64,000 bases of DNA from Mixta mediterraneensis (GCF_014946725.1 NZ_JACFXY010000001.1:248001-312000), one strand, 5' to 3'; shown: positions 39,724 through 50,034, numbered from the stretch's first letter. The notes: generated from the letters alone by a model not told the origin. Translations and numbers: made by a program.

Positions 39724-40694
39724 TGGCGAAAAAGCATCCTCGCTGGCGACTGGCGAAAAAAATCCTCACATGGCTGTTTTTTATCGCGGTGATCGTGCTG
39801 CTGGTGGTCTATGCACGTAAGGTGAACTGGGAGGATGTGTATAAGGTCATCGTTAACTATGACCGTTTCGTGGTGTTAATTGCCGCCGGGTTAGTGGTAG
39901 CGAGTTACCTGACTTATGGCTGCTATGACTTGATTGGCCGCGCTTACTGTGGCCACAAGCTGGCGAAGCGTCAGGTTATGCTGGTGTCATTTATCTGTTA
40001 CGCCTTCAATCTGACGCTAAGCACCTGGGTTGGCGGTGTAGCGATGCGTTACCGGCTCTATTCTCGCCTGGGCTTAAACAACGGCACGATTACGCGCATT
40101 TTCTCGATCAGCATTGCGACTAACTGGCTGGGCTACATTCTGCTGGCAGGCGTGATATTCACGGCGGGCATGGTTCCGGTTCCCGCAGGCTGGTTTATTG
40201 GCGAGACGACGCTGCGATTAATTGGTGCTGCGCTGCTGGTGATGGTGGTGGTCTACTTGTGGGCCTGTGCCTTTTCAAAGCGTCGCCGCTGGACAGTGAA
40301 AGGTCAGACATTGCAGTTGCCATCGCTGCGCATGGCGCTGCTTCAGTTTGTGGTCTCCTGCGCCAACTGGATGGTGATGGGCGCAATTATCTGGCTGCTG
40401 CTGGGCCGGAATGTAGGCTATCCGGTGGTGCTGGGTGTGTTGTTAATCAGCAGTATCGCAGGCGTTATTATCCATATTCCGGCAGGCATTGGCGTGCTGG
40501 AGGCGGTATTCCTGGCGTTACTGAGCGGGCAACATGCAACGCATGGCACAATCATTGCTGCGCTGCTGGCCTATCGCGTATTGTACTTTATTTTGCCCCT
40601 GCTGCTGGCGCTGGTGCTTTATTTGCTGCTGGAGAGTCGGGCTAAGCACCTGCGTGAGAAAAATGAGAAGAAGTTGCAGAACGTACAGAAATAA
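39723..40694 (+). CDS. ybhN: Inner-membrane protein YbhN (UPF0104/LPG-flippase-like)
   Basis: 323 residues with about eight membrane helices, beginning LTWLFFIAVIVLLVVYARKV. Contains FICYAFNLTLSTWVGGVAMR YRLY-type and HIPAGIGVLEAVFLAL segments characteristic of the family related to the flippase half of MprF. Role in lipid movement is inferred from the family and the link to clsB. The perfect terminator at 40703 follows. Confidence 0.92.
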   Translation: MAKKHPRWRLAKKILTWLFFIAVIVLLVVYARKVNWEDVYKVIVNYDRFVVLIAAGLVVASYLTYGCYDLIGRAYCGHKLAKRQVMLVSFICYAFNLTLSTWVGGVAMRYRLYSRLGLNNGTITRIFSISIATNWLGYILLAGVIFTAGMVPVPAGWFIGETTLRLIGAALLVMVVVYLWACAFSKRRRWTVKGQTLQLPSLRMALLQFVVSCANWMVMGAIIWLLLGRNVGYPVVLGVLLISSIAGVIIHIPAGIGVLEAVFLALLSGQHATHGTIIAALLAYRVLYFILPLLLALVLYLLLESRAKHLREKNEKKLQNVQK

Positions 40695-40702
40695 GACGGG
40701 CC

Positions 40703-40739
40703 ATTTTAACCCTCTTGCGTATTGCCAGAGGGTTAAAAT
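40703..40739. terminator. Bidirectional terminator between ybhN and ybhL
   Basis: ATTTTAACCCTCT and AGAGGGTTAAAAT are an exact 13-bp inverted repeat around an 11-nt loop. The A/T ends give T tracts on both strands, suiting the two convergent genes. Confidence 0.9.
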
Positions 40740-40754
40740 TTCAGACAAGCCAGG

Positions 40755-41462
40755 CTAGCGGCGATTACCAAAAATTCGCAGTAACATCAGGAACAGGTTA
40801 ATAAAGTCGAGATACAACGTCAGCGCGCCCATAATTGAATAGCGACGCAGGTTTTCTGTATCACGTACATCGATCTGCGCACCCATGTTTTTCAGTTTCT
40901 GCGTGTCATACGCTGTTAAGCCTACAAACACCACCACACCAATATAGGTAATGGCCCACATTAACGCCGGGCTTTTCAGCCAGAAGTTCACCAGCGACGC
41001 CAGCACGATGCCAATTAACGCCATAAACAGCAAACTGCCAAAGCCACTCAGATCGCGTTTAGTGGTGTAGCCGTAGCAGCTCATCGCGCCAAACATCCCA
41101 GCGGTGACGAAGAAGGTACTGGCAATCGAAGAATAGGTATAAACCAGGAATATGCTCGCCATCGTTAACCCGGTCAGCGCCGAATACAGCATAAATAATC
41201 CGGTTGCCACCGCGCCGCTCAGGCGATGCACCATGCCGGAAAGGAAGAAAACCAGGCCGAGCTGTACGATAATCAAACCAAAAAATGTGATGCGATTAGC
41301 AAACACCAGCTCCATTATCGCTGGCGTGCGGGCAGCAAACCAGGAAACAAAGGCAGTGAGCAGTAAGCCACAGGTCATCCAGCCATAGACCTGCGCCATA
41401 TATACCTGCAGCCCGCGGGTCGCAGGCTGCACTATTGAATCATTGCGTGGATATCGGTCCAT
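40755..41462 (-). CDS. ybhL: BAX-inhibitor-1 family membrane protein YbhL
   Basis: 235 residues from the ATG at 41462 (GAGG 7 nt upstream); E. coli YbhL has 234. Seven membrane helices, with the family signature in ALIGIVLASLVNFWLKSPAL and the C-terminal GALTLYLDFINLFLMLLRIF. The family includes BsYetJ, a pH-dependent Ca2+ channel, and E. coli YccA. The charged N-terminus reads MDRYPRNDSIVQPATRGLQV. Confidence 0.94.
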   Translation of the reverse strand: MDRYPRNDSIVQPATRGLQVYMAQVYGWMTCGLLLTAFVSWFAARTPAIMELVFANRITFFGLIIVQLGLVFFLSGMVHRLSGAVATGLFMLYSALTGLTMASIFLVYTYSSIASTFFVTAGMFGAMSCYGYTTKRDLSGFGSLLFMALIGIVLASLVNFWLKSPALMWAITYIGVVVFVGLTAYDTQKLKNMGAQIDVRDTENLRRYSIMGALTLYLDFINLFLMLLRIFGNRR

Positions 41463-41557
41463 GATGCACCTCTTGTAATTGGATTTGGACACACTCCGTC
41501 AAACGGAGACTCGCTAAGTGTGGCACAGCTCCGCTCAACTATGCCACAACCTATGCA

Positions 41558-42652
41558 CTAACGACGCAACAGGCATTGTTGATAACGACTATCAACACGC
41601 TGCGCAAACCAGGCAGTGGTGAGTTTACGGGTAATTTTGGGGCTTTCCAGCTGGATGCCAGGCAGCATTTCTCGCGGCAAACGGCGCCCGGCCATTTTAT
41701 CAGCCAGCGTGAACACCTGCTTCCATACATCGCTGTCGCTAAAATCTGCCTGCTCCCCTTTTTCTAAATCATCACGAATTTCGCTGTTACTCATATCAAT
41801 GCGCTTCGCCAGCGTGCGCACCGCCAGTTCGGTAGAACCGGCTTGTTCTGAGCCATAAAGAATAAGATCGCCATCCAGCGCCAGCTTCATGCCAGTAACA
41901 CGTGCTACAGCGGCCTGGAAGGCCGCGTTACGGCTGGCGTACCAGCCCGCATTAAAATCGGCGAAACGATACAGCGGCTGGCTGTAATCGGCCGAATAGC
42001 CCAGCAGATGCATAATACCGAAATACATACCGCCGTGGCGGGTAAAGACTTCCCGGCGGATCGAGCCGTCCACCGGCCACGGATAGCCTTTGGCATGCGC
42101 TTCAGCAAAGGCAATACTGACCTGCATCGGCCCCCCCGTATGGATTGGATTAAGATTGCCAAACAGCTTCTGCCCCATCGGTATTCTGTCAATAAAGTCA
42201 TCAAAGATAGCGCTTAGCTCTTTTTCACTACGGACTTTATCCAGCCGCGCAGCATAGCTTTCTCCATTGGAGGATTTGATCAACAGCGCAGTACGCACCA
42301 GGAACGCGGGTACATGAACGCTGGCGGCACGGCGATCGATTTCACCCCAGGCAATTTTAGTCAAGCCCGGCACCGCCGCTTCGGCGCTGAAATTAGACTC
42401 CTGATCGGCAATGGCGATCGCTGCGCACAGGTTACTGCTGCTGGGATCGATCTGCTGGGTGCGGAACGCGGTGTAAATATCGTCGGCCCAGTCTGATTTA
42501 TGCGTGACGTGTAAAGGCAGCAACTTCTGAATTTGTGCTTTGACATCAGCAGGCTGGCGAACCGGTACTTGCGGTGATTTTTTGGTGCTACACCCCGCCA
42601 GCATCAGGGCGGTAATCAACGCCAGCCGCTGCAAAAGAGTCGTGGATGACAT
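41558..42652 (-). CDS. DUF1615 lipoprotein
   Basis: 364 residues from the ATG at 42652 (GAGG about 7 nt upstream). Residues 1-21 are a lipoprotein signal ending LMLAGC, with lipidation at Cys21. The rest matches DUF1615: AIADQESNFSAEAAVPGLTK, then NPIHTGGPMQVSIAFAEAHA, and TRHGGMYFGIMHLLGYSADY. The QESNFS/GPMQVS layout looks like a lysozyme/transglycosylase fold, but that is my inference. Divergent from the OBAP-like lipoprotein gene, with about 110 bp between them. Function unknown. Confidence 0.82.
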   Translation of the reverse strand: MSSTTLLQRLALITALMLAGCSTKKSPQVPVRQPADVKAQIQKLLPLHVTHKSDWADDIYTAFRTQQIDPSSSNLCAAIAIADQESNFSAEAAVPGLTKIAWGEIDRRAASVHVPAFLVRTALLIKSSNGESYAARLDKVRSEKELSAIFDDFIDRIPMGQKLFGNLNPIHTGGPMQVSIAFAEAHAKGYPWPVDGSIRREVFTRHGGMYFGIMHLLGYSADYSQPLYRFADFNAGWYASRNAAFQAAVARVTGMKLALDGDLILYGSEQAGSTELAVRTLAKRIDMSNSEIRDDLEKGEQADFSDSDVWKQVFTLADKMAGRRLPREMLPGIQLESPKITRKLTTAWFAQRVDSRYQQCLLRR

Positions 42653-42760
42653 GCCTGTCCTCTGGTGAAACGAAACGCCTACCTTATCATTGCAGCGCAT
42701 CAGGCGGCAGGTCTGTTTTTCTGAACTACTTTTAATCTTTTACGCTTAAAAGGCTGCAAC

Positions 42761-43546
42761 ATGTTGAAACGCTTACCTCTCGCTACGCTTAGTTTGCTGT
42801 TGGTTGGCTGCGGCGGCAATAATTCTCCGGCCAATGTCCACGCGCCAGGCGCGCCTGCCTCGGCTTCCCTGCAAGTGCTGGAAACCGGCGCGGCCGCCCT
42901 GCAAGCCCGTCCCCCCATTGATGCGATTAGCGCCTATCTGGATGGGTTTCATTTCTACAATGGCGACCAGAATGGACAGATGGAAGCGCATCATTACGTG
43001 ACGGTGCTAAATGAAGATGTGATGCAGGCCGTGATTTACGACGGCAATACGCGTGATGCAAAACTCATGGGTGTGGAGTACATCATCAGCGAACGGTTAT
43101 ACAAAACCTTACCGCCTGAAGAGAAGAAGTTATGGCACAGCCATCAATATGAGGTGAAATCAGGTTCACTGATTGCGCCAGGTTTACCCGCCACAGCCGA
43201 TCACGCATTAATGAAACGCATCGCCAATACTTACGGAAAAACCTGGCATACCTGGCACACCGATCGCGACAAAGCCTTGCCGCTGGGCATTCCGGCGTTA
43301 ATGATGGGATTCACCGCCGATGGACAGCTGGATCCACGCCTGCTGGCCGATCGTGATAAGCGGTTTGATATAGAGACGAAAACGATCCGTGCCGAACGCG
43401 CCGATATTGTGACGCATCCGGTGGTGCCAGGAGCGAATGCCTGGGAACAAGGACAGGTGATCCAACTGAAACGCGTGGCGGGCGGCGGTGAACACGCGCA
43501 TGGCGAAACACATTTCGCTCCCGCCGAGCAGCTTAAAAAACCTTAA
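42761..43546 (+). CDS. OBAP-family (DUF1264) lipoprotein
   Basis: 261 residues. The signal peptide ends LLLVGC, so Cys17 should be lipidated and the protein anchored in the envelope. The body carries YLDGFHFYNGDQNGQMEAHH, YDGNTRDAKLMGVEYIISER and LWHSHQYEVKSGSLIAPGLP, which I recognise as the DUF1264/oil-body-associated-protein family, better known from plants. The conserved histidines suggest a binding or enzymatic role, but none is known. Its end overlaps the convergent moaE by 4 bp. Confidence 0.82.
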   Translation: MLKRLPLATLSLLLVGCGGNNSPANVHAPGAPASASLQVLETGAAALQARPPIDAISAYLDGFHFYNGDQNGQMEAHHYVTVLNEDVMQAVIYDGNTRDAKLMGVEYIISERLYKTLPPEEKKLWHSHQYEVKSGSLIAPGLPATADHALMKRIANTYGKTWHTWHTDRDKALPLGIPALMMGFTADGQLDPRLLADRDKRFDIETKTIRAERADIVTHPVVPGANAWEQGQVIQLKRVAGGGEHAHGETHFAPAEQLKKP

Positions 43547-43995
43547 TCCCAGCGCTGTGCTGCCTGCTGGTCGCTGACGCGCGCATCAACCCAACGTTCG
43601 CCCTGTCCGGTCGTTTCACGTTTCCAGAAAGGAGCGCGGGTTTTAAGGTAATCCATAATAAATTCCGCAGCGGCAAATGCGCTGCTGCGATGCGCGCTGG
43701 TCACGCCGACAAAGACGATTTCATCGCCTGGAAACAGTTCGCCAACACGATGTATTACCGTGATACGCTGCAGCGGCCAGCGCTTGCGTGCATCATCCAC
43801 GATATCCTGCAACGCCTTTTCGGTCATGCCCGGATAATGCTCCAGCGTCAGCGCCACCACATGATCGCCAAGATTATGGTTGCGCACCTTGCCGGTAAAC
43901 GTCACCACTGCGCCATCTTCTTCACAGGCCGCCAGCCAGCTGTACTCTTCGGCCATATTAAACGGTGCGCGGCCAACACGAATTTGCGTTTCCAT
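43543..43995 (-). CDS. moaE: Molybdopterin synthase catalytic subunit MoaE
   Basis: 150 residues, as in E. coli, from the ATG at 43995 (GGAGG 5 nt upstream, inside the moaD end). With MoaD it inserts two sulfurs into cyclic pyranopterin monophosphate. Typical segments are VRNHNLGDHVVALTLEHYPG, the RITVIHRVGELFPGDEIVFV strand pair and KTRAPFWKRE with catalytic lysines. Last gene of moaABCDE. Confidence 0.96.
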   Translation of the reverse strand: METQIRVGRAPFNMAEEYSWLAACEEDGAVVTFTGKVRNHNLGDHVVALTLEHYPGMTEKALQDIVDDARKRWPLQRITVIHRVGELFPGDEIVFVGVTSAHRSSAFAAAEFIMDYLKTRAPFWKRETTGQGERWVDARVSDQQAAQRWD

Positions 43996-43996
43996 C

Positions 43997-44242
43997 TTAT
44001 CCTCCGGTAACCGGCGGAAAGAATGCCACTTCATCGCCTGCCCGCAACGGATGCGTCATCGGCACCAGAGTTTGATTCACCGCCGCCAGCAGTTTGTCGG
44101 AGTCCAGCGCCAGCGCCCAGCGATCGCCCCGCTCAGCCAGCGCACGACGCAACGCGGCAATGTCGGGATAAGCTGGGGAAATGTCTATTTCGCCCGCGCC
44201 GATTAATTCGCGGACCTGCGCAAAAAACAGCACTTTAATCAT
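43997..44242 (-). CDS. moaD: Molybdopterin synthase sulfur carrier MoaD
   Basis: 81 residues, ubiquitin-like. The C-terminus is FFPPVTGG; the terminal Gly-Gly is thiocarboxylated by MoeB and carries the sulfur. It overlaps moaC by 4 bp, and its TAA is 1 nt before the moaE ATG. Confidence 0.96.
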   Translation of the reverse strand: MIKVLFFAQVRELIGAGEIDISPAYPDIAALRRALAERGDRWALALDSDKLLAAVNQTLVPMTHPLRAGDEVAFFPPVTGG

Positions 44243-44721
44243 GCCCTACCCGCCTGAAAATCACCAGATTTACCGCCGCTTTTGCTCAGTAAACGCAGCT
44301 TTTCGATAACAATATCTTTCTGCACCGCTTTGCACATGTCATAGATCGTCAGAGCCGCCACAGAAGCCGCAGTTAACGCTTCCATTTCAACCCCGGTTTT
44401 GCCCCTCAGGCGACACAGCGAGGTAATGCGCACCCGATTAAACGCCGGCTCGGCAATCAGGTTTACCTCAACTTTGCTCAGCATCAGCGGATGGCACAGC
44501 GGAATCAATTCCCAGGTCCGTTTAGCCGCCTGAATACCGGCAATGCGCGCAGTGGCAAAAACATCCCCTTTATGGTGGCTGCCTTCGACAATCATTTGCA
44601 GCGTTTCCGGTTGCATCAGCACCAACGCTTCCGCCTGCGCTTCGCGCACCGTGTCCGCTTTGGCTGAGACATCCACCATGTGAGCTTCACCGGCGGCATT
44701 AATGTGTGTGAGTTGTGTCAT
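44239..44721 (-). CDS. moaC: Cyclic pyranopterin monophosphate synthase MoaC
   Basis: 160 residues. It works after MoaA to form cyclic pyranopterin monophosphate. Signatures are [19 protein letters not shown], the [16 protein letters not shown] catalytic region and [22 protein letters not shown]-type helix. It lies 2 bp after moaB and overlaps moaD by 4 bp. Confidence 0.97.
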   Translation of the reverse strand: MTQLTHINAAGEAHMVDVSAKADTVREAQAEALVLMQPETLQMIVEGSHHKGDVFATARIAGIQAAKRTWELIPLCHPLMLSKVEVNLIAEPAFNRVRITSLCRLRGKTGVEMEALTAASVAALTIYDMCKAVQKDIVIEKLRLLSKSGGKSGDFQAGRA

Positions 44722-44723
44722 AT

Positions 44724-45239
44724 TTACAGCTTCTTCAGATGTGAAACGAAATTACACGGGCGCGTACGCGCATCCACTTGATCGGCAATAATGCGCTCCC
44801 AGGCACTGCGACAGGCAGGCGTGGAGCCGGGTACGGCGAAAATCAACGTTTGATTCGCCATACCCGCTACCGCACGCGATTGCAGGGTTGAACCACCGAT
44901 GTCTTCATAGGAAATCATGCGAAACAGCTCGCCAAAACCGTCAATCTCGCGGTCAAAAAGCGGCAATAGCGCTTCCGGCGTACTGTTTTTGGGGTTAAAC
45001 CCCGTCCCCCCATTCACCATCACCACCTGCACATCTTCGCTGGCGATCCAGCGCGAAACAATAGCGCGTACCCGGTAAAGGTTGTCCGGCACAATGGCGT
45101 GATCAACCACGCTATGCCCGGCTTCGCGAGCCGCTTCACGTAGGTAATCACCAGATGTGTCATTGTCGGCATCGCGGCTGTCCGAAACGGTTAGCACGGC
45201 AAGCTGCAACGGTTGAAATTCGGGGGTTGGTTTACCCAT
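44724..45239 (-). CDS. moaB: Molybdenum cofactor biosynthesis protein MoaB
   Basis: 171 residues from the ATG at 45239 (AGGAG 7 nt upstream), matching E. coli (170). MogA/MoaB fold: [40 protein letters not shown] and [14 protein letters not shown]. In E. coli MoaB appears dispensable, MogA doing the adenylylation. It begins 13 bp after moaA. Confidence 0.95.
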   Translation of the reverse strand: MGKPTPEFQPLQLAVLTVSDSRDADNDTSGDYLREAAREAGHSVVDHAIVPDNLYRVRAIVSRWIASEDVQVVMVNGGTGFNPKNSTPEALLPLFDREIDGFGELFRMISYEDIGGSTLQSRAVAGMANQTLIFAVPGSTPACRSAWERIIADQVDARTRPCNFVSHLKKL

Positions 45240-45252
45240 GGTGGCTCCTGAA

Positions 45253-46239
45253 TTATCCGCCAATATAAGAAAGATTTTGTGTCATGCCGGTATTACCCTG
45301 ATGCAGAAAATGCGTCTGCTTTTTCTGACCGAGGCTGCTGGCGATACGCGCTTGCAGTTCCAGCTGCTGATCATCAGCGGCCAGCAAATCGCGCAGCGGT
45401 ATGCCACCTTCGCCAAACAGGCAAAGATGCAGATTACCCTGGGCAGACACGCGCAGACGGTTGCAGCTGGCACAAAAATCTTTGGCATACGGCATGATTA
45501 AGCCAATTTCGCCAATATAATCCGGGTGAGAAAACACCTGGGCCGGACCATCGCTGCGTCCGCTTAAGCGACGTTGCCAGCCCTGGGCGATCAATTGATC
45601 GCGGATCACGGCGCCAGAGACATGCTGCTGACGAAACAGCGAGCCGCCGTCGCCGGTTTCCATCAGTTCGATAAAACGTAGCTGAATGGGGCGAGGTCGA
45701 ATCCAGTCAAGGAAGGTAATCAGGTTGTGACTGTTAAGATCGCGCATCAGCACGCTGTTGACTTTGACCTGCTGAAAACCCGCGTCAAAGGCCGCATCGA
45801 TTCCTGCCATCACCTGATGGAATTTATCCTGACCGGTAATAACATGAAACTGACGCGCATCCAGGCTATCAACGCTGACGTTGAGCGCGGTTAAACCGGC
45901 ATCGCGCCACTGTCTGACGTCGCGCGCAAGGCGATAGCCGTTGGTGGTAACAGCAATATGGCGAATCGAAGCGTTTTCACGTACTGCAGCGATGATGTCG
46001 GTGAAATCGCGCCGTAGTGATGGTTCGCCACCGCTCAGGCGCACTTTTTCAGTGCCTGCGGCAGCAAATGCGCGCGTCACACGACGAATTTCATCCAGCG
46101 AAAGAAAGCTTTTATTACGGATGCCGTGCGGTTTGTAGCCGTCCGGCAAACAGTAGGTACAACGGAAGTTGCATACGTCCGTGACCGACAAACGCAAGTA
46201 ATAGAACTTACGTTCAAATGCATCAGTAAATTGTGGCAC
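45253..46239 (-). CDS. moaA: GTP 3',8-cyclase MoaA
   Basis: 328 residues, radical-SAM enzyme for the first step of molybdenum cofactor synthesis. The SAM cluster cysteines are 23, 27 and 30 ([10 protein letters not shown]); the second cluster is in [18 protein letters not shown]. The start codon is GTG (46237-46239 on the plus strand), with the AAAGGTG ribosome-binding region embedded in the 3' end of the upstream riboswitch. MoaA proteins normally end in an essential GG; here the final residues read SYIGG, so it is kept. Confidence 0.97.
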   Translation of the reverse strand: MPQFTDAFERKFYYLRLSVTDVCNFRCTYCLPDGYKPHGIRNKSFLSLDEIRRVTRAFAAAGTEKVRLSGGEPSLRRDFTDIIAAVRENASIRHIAVTTNGYRLARDVRQWRDAGLTALNVSVDSLDARQFHVITGQDKFHQVMAGIDAAFDAGFQQVKVNSVLMRDLNSHNLITFLDWIRPRPIQLRFIELMETGDGGSLFRQQHVSGAVIRDQLIAQGWQRRLSGRSDGPAQVFSHPDYIGEIGLIMPYAKDFCASCNRLRVSAQGNLHLCLFGEGGIPLRDLLAADDQQLELQARIASSLGQKKQTHFLHQGNTGMTQNLSYIGG

Positions 46240-46243
46240 CGGA

Positions 46244-46352
46244 ACACCTTTCCAGATTCGGGAGATGCAGGCATTTCTTTCTGCACCCTGGTAGCGCGAA
46301 GGCTACGGCCTGAATCCCCTATCTTGCGACTTAGGCACTCAGGCTAGAGTGT
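46244..46352 (-). ncRNA. Moco riboswitch upstream of moaABCDE
   Basis: The minus strand runs ACACTCTAGCCTGAGTGCCT to CCGAATCTGGAAAGGTGT. The conserved blocks of the E. coli moaA Moco RNA are recognisable: ACACTCTAGCC at the 5' end, GGCCGTAGCC with CTACCAGGGTGCAGAAAGAA in the middle, ATGCCTGC pairing, and CTCCCGAATCTGGAAAGGTG at the 3' end, which contains the moaA ribosome-binding site. In E. coli it lowers moaA translation when cofactor is plentiful. The hairpin tip GCCTTCGCGC differs from E. coli, as expected for a variable loop. Confidence 0.88.
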
Positions 46353-46568
46353 ACGCTGACCTTATGATCAACGCGGTTAGAGTGATGGTAGCGCGAAATT
46401 TCATACTATTCCATCGGCTGTTTTCGCTATATATTTAGTAACATAACGAACTTTCACCGCATTTTCGCGACAGGATACGTTAAAATGCACAGCAGAAATT
46501 GATGATTGTCATCCTCGTCCGGCCCTGTTTTTAAGAGGTCAGGCACCCGGCGCGTTTTAAGGAGAAGT

Positions 46569-47474
46569 ATGAATCGAACACTGGCCTATCTCGATCGCGT
46601 CGTGGCTTTAGGTGGCGGACATGGTTTAGGACGCGTGATGTCGGCGCTTTCCCCGCTTGGTTCGCGCCTGACCGGCATTGTTACGACCACGGATAATGGT
46701 TGCTCGACCGGGCGTATCCGTCGCTCAGAAGGCGGTATTGCATGGGGTGACATGCGTAATTGTATTAACCAGTTAATCGCTGAACCCAGCGTGGCGTCAG
46801 CGATGTTTGAGTATCGCTTTGCCGGCAACGGTGAGCTGGCAGGTCATAATCTGGGCAATTTGATGCTGAAAGCGCTCGATCACCTTAGCGTGCGTCCACT
46901 CGAAGCCATTAATATTATTCGCAATTTATTAAAAGTAGATGCGTTTCTCATCCCGATGTCCGAGCAGCCGGTTGACCTGGTGGCGCTGGATAACGAAGGC
47001 AATATGGTTTACGGCGAAACCGCCATCGATGAGATGAAGCAACCGCCGCAGGAAATGATGTTGCATCCTAACGTGCAGCCTACCCGTGAAGCACTGGAAG
47101 CCATTGCTGAAGCCGATCTTATTCTGATTGGTCCCGGCAGTTTTTATACCAGCCTGATGCCCATTTTACTGATGGAAGAAATGGCTCAGGCGCTGCGTCG
47201 TACGCCCGCGACCATGGTCTACATTGGCAATCTGGGACGTGAGCTAAGCCCCGCCGCCGCCAGCCTGACCGTTGCCGATAAGCTGGAAATGATGGAACGT
47301 TATATTGGCAAACGCGTCATTGATGCCATTGTGATTAGCCCGGCAGCCGATACCCGCAACATTGAGAACCGGCTAATTGTGCGCGAACCGCTGGAAGCCG
47401 CTGACATTCAATATCGTCATGACCGCCAGCTGTTACGCGTCGCATTAGAACACGCCATCCAGGGGTTAAACTAA
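46569..47474 (+). CDS. ybhK: Gluconeogenesis factor YvcK/YbhK-family protein
   Basis: 301 residues from the ATG at 46569, which has AAGGAG about 5 nt upstream; an upstream start would add an unlikely leader. The Rossmann-type fold shows [34 protein letters not shown], the [11 protein letters not shown] helix and [20 protein letters not shown]. The family resembles CofD and binds UDP-sugars in B. subtilis. Its place between moaA and uvrB is as in E. coli. Confidence 0.93.
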   Translation: MNRTLAYLDRVVALGGGHGLGRVMSALSPLGSRLTGIVTTTDNGCSTGRIRRSEGGIAWGDMRNCINQLIAEPSVASAMFEYRFAGNGELAGHNLGNLMLKALDHLSVRPLEAINIIRNLLKVDAFLIPMSEQPVDLVALDNEGNMVYGETAIDEMKQPPQEMMLHPNVQPTREALEAIAEADLILIGPGSFYTSLMPILLMEEMAQALRRTPATMVYIGNLGRELSPAAASLTVADKLEMMERYIGKRVIDAIVISPAADTRNIENRLIVREPLEAADIQYRHDRQLLRVALEHAIQGLN

Positions 47475-47475
47475 A

Positions 47476-49497
47476 TTACGATGCAGCAATAAAAAGCGTG
47501 CGCAGTTCATGCAGCTGATCGCGCACGTTAGCCGCCTGCTCAAATTCCAGGTTCTGCGCATGCTGCTGCATCTGCCCTTCCAGCTCGTGGATCTTTTTCT
47601 GCAGTGCCTGCGGCGACAAGGCCAGATAATCGGCTTCCGCTTCGGCTGCACCACGTCGTGTTGACCTGGCTTTGCCGCGCGTTTTCACCACGTTATTACC
47701 CAACTCCAGAATATCAGTGATCTTTTTATTCAGGCCCTGCGGTACGATGCCGTTGGCTTCGTTATATTGCTGCTGTTTTTCACGACGACGCTCAGTCTCT
47801 TCAATGGCGCGCGCCATTGATGGCGTAATTTTGTCGCCATAAAGAATCGCTTTCCCATTGATATTACGTGCGGCACGGCCAATGGTTTGAATCAACGAGC
47901 GTTCGGAACGCAGAAAACCTTCTTTATCCGCATCCAGAATCGCCACCAGTGACACTTCTGGCATATCCAGACCTTCACGCAGCAGGTTAATCCCCACCAG
48001 TACGTCAAATTCGCCCAAACGCAAATCGCGGATAATCTCCATACGCTCAACGGTATCAATATCCGAGTGCAGATAACGCACTTTTTCGCCGTGTTCTTCA
48101 AGGTATTCGGTAAGATCTTCTGCCATGCGTTTAGTCAGCACAGTCACCAGGACGCGCTCGTTGATCGCCACGCGCTGGCGGATCTCTGACAGCAGATCGT
48201 CAACCTGGGTCGCGACCGGGCGCACCTCAAGGATCGGATCCAGCAAACCGGTCGGGCGCACCACCTGATCGATAACTTCGGAGCCCGATTTTTCCAGTTC
48301 ATAATTGCCTGGCGTCGCGGAGACATAAATCGTTTGTGGGGCCAGCGCTTCAAACTCTTCAAACTTCATTGGGCGGTTATCCAGCGCGGACGGCAAGCGG
48401 AAACCGTATTCGACCAGCGTTTCTTTACGCGCCCGATCGCCGCGGTACATGCCGCCGATTTGTGGAATGGTGACGTGGGATTCATCCACCACCAGCAACC
48501 CATCCGCAGGCAAATAATCAAATAACGTGGGTGGCGCTTCGCCCGGTCCGCGCCCGGAAAGATAGCGCGAATAGTTTTCGATACCGGAACAATAACCTAA
48601 TTCGCCCATCATCTCTAAATCAAACTGGGTACGCTGAGTAATACGCTGCTCTTCTAACAGCTTATTGTTTTCCAGTAATACTTTGCGACGGTCAGCCAGC
48701 TCAACTTTAACGTCTTCCATCGCCTGCAATATACGCTCGCGCGGCGTGACATAGTGCGTCTTGGGATAAATGGTAAAACGCGGGATCACCGACTCCACCT
48801 GACCGGTCAGCGGATCAAATAACGACAGCCGTTCGACCTCTTCATCAAACAGTTCCACACGCAACGCGATGTCATCGGATTCTGCCGGAAAGATGTCGAT
48901 CACCTCACCGCGCACGCGGAACGTGCCGCGCTGGAAAGCCTGATCGTTACGGGTGTATTGCAGCTCCGACAGACGGCGCAGAATACTGCGCTGATCGATA
49001 ATCATGCCGCGCGTCAGATGGAGCATCATTTTCAGATAGAGATCGGGATCGCCCAGACCGTAGATCGCTGAAACCGACGCCACCACAATCACATCGCGGC
49101 GCTCAAGCAGCGCTTTGGTCGCGGAAAGGCGCATCTGCTCGATATGTTCGTTTACCGAGGCATCCTTTTCAATAAAGGTATCGGAGCTGGGAACATAGGC
49201 CTCGGGCTGATAATAGTCGTAATAAGAGACAAAGAATTCCACAGCGTTGTCCGGGAAAAATTCTTTCATTTCACCATAGAGCTGCGCCGCCAGCGTTTTA
49301 TTCGGTGCCAGTACCATCGTAGGCCGATTAAGATCGGCAATGACGTTGGCTACGGTAAACGTTTTCCCCGAGCCGGTTACGCCTAGCAGCGTCTGATGAG
49401 CCAGTCCATCCTCAAGCCCTTCTTCCAGGCGACGGATCGCTTCAGGCTGGTCGCCAGAGGGCTTGAAAGCAGAATTTAATTTAAAGGCTTTACTCAT
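47476..49497 (-). CDS. uvrB: Excinuclease ABC subunit UvrB
   Basis: 673 residues, as in E. coli. DNA damage verification in nucleotide excision repair. Walker A GVTGSGKT at 39-46, the beta-hairpin [24 protein letters not shown] in [20 protein letters not shown], motif [11 protein letters not shown] and the C-terminal UVR/UvrC-binding helix pair ([20 protein letters not shown]). A LexA box lies 79 bp upstream. Confidence 0.98.
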   Translation of the reverse strand: MSKAFKLNSAFKPSGDQPEAIRRLEEGLEDGLAHQTLLGVTGSGKTFTVANVIADLNRPTMVLAPNKTLAAQLYGEMKEFFPDNAVEFFVSYYDYYQPEAYVPSSDTFIEKDASVNEHIEQMRLSATKALLERRDVIVVASVSAIYGLGDPDLYLKMMLHLTRGMIIDQRSILRRLSELQYTRNDQAFQRGTFRVRGEVIDIFPAESDDIALRVELFDEEVERLSLFDPLTGQVESVIPRFTIYPKTHYVTPRERILQAMEDVKVELADRRKVLLENNKLLEEQRITQRTQFDLEMMGELGYCSGIENYSRYLSGRGPGEAPPTLFDYLPADGLLVVDESHVTIPQIGGMYRGDRARKETLVEYGFRLPSALDNRPMKFEEFEALAPQTIYVSATPGNYELEKSGSEVIDQVVRPTGLLDPILEVRPVATQVDDLLSEIRQRVAINERVLVTVLTKRMAEDLTEYLEEHGEKVRYLHSDIDTVERMEIIRDLRLGEFDVLVGINLLREGLDMPEVSLVAILDADKEGFLRSERSLIQTIGRAARNINGKAILYGDKITPSMARAIEETERRREKQQQYNEANGIVPQGLNKKITDILELGNNVVKTRGKARSTRRGAAEAEADYLALSPQALQKKIHELEGQMQQHAQNLEFEQAANVRDQLHELRTLFIAAS

Positions 49498-49575
49498 GAA
49501 TGTGGTTCCTGCTGAAGAAGTCGGCGGGCAGGCGATAAGTTTACTCCGCTATGGCAATTTTACCAGAAAAAAATA

Positions 49576-49591
49576 CTGGATATAACAACAG
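49576..49591 (-). promoter_or_regulatory. LexA (SOS) box of uvrB
   Basis: CTGGATATAACAACAG on the plus strand differs from CTGT-N8-ACAG in one base. The known E. coli uvrB operator, read on the same strand, also begins CTGGATA and ends AACAG. Position and sequence both support LexA control. Confidence 0.88.
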
Positions 49592-49882
49592 TAATTCTGC
49601 ACTGTTATGAGGAAAGTCGCCGTAATCTGTAAACAGAATGTATAAGCCAGACACGGCATCTTTGTTGCGCAAGGTTATCCCCAGATGGAGCGTCATTTTA
49701 ACATTTGTCAATAGAGCGTCATAAAATTACGGTTTGATGAACTGACGGATAATCCTTAGGCTTGTTTTTTATTAACTTTTTGAATTTATTCATTAAGGCC
49801 GAAAAGCCCAGTTTCTCAGCATAATGTGAACAAGCCGCGTATTTCCTCGCTTTCAACCTGTTTTCATTACCTAATGCACAAG

Positions 49883-49907
49883 GTTATCCACAGGAATAGT
49901 GGATAAC
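49883..49907. promoter_or_regulatory. 25-bp dyad (GTTATCCAC-N7-GTGGATAAC), candidate operator
   Basis: Exact 9-bp inverted repeat with a 7-bp spacer. The left arm includes TTATCCACA, a perfect DnaA-box sequence; the right arm matches the box at 8 of 9 bases. It centres about 45 bp upstream of a TATAAT. Operator or DnaA site is undecided. Confidence 0.45.
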
Positions 49908-50034
49908 TAAAGTCAGCCCTGTCGCCATCGGCTGTGTATAATTTTTCCCCCAGCAAAATCCCGCTTAGAAATACATTTTTTTCGGCTAAATTTGCCCCTT
50001 TCTGTAAAGCTTTAACTATCCTTTTGGAGCCTTG

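Noticed and set aside
49883..49907. Replication origin suggested by DnaA-box-like sequences
   Set aside because: Only one perfect box, no AT-rich unwinding region or dnaA/mnmG/gidA neighbours; the gene context is uvrB-bio.
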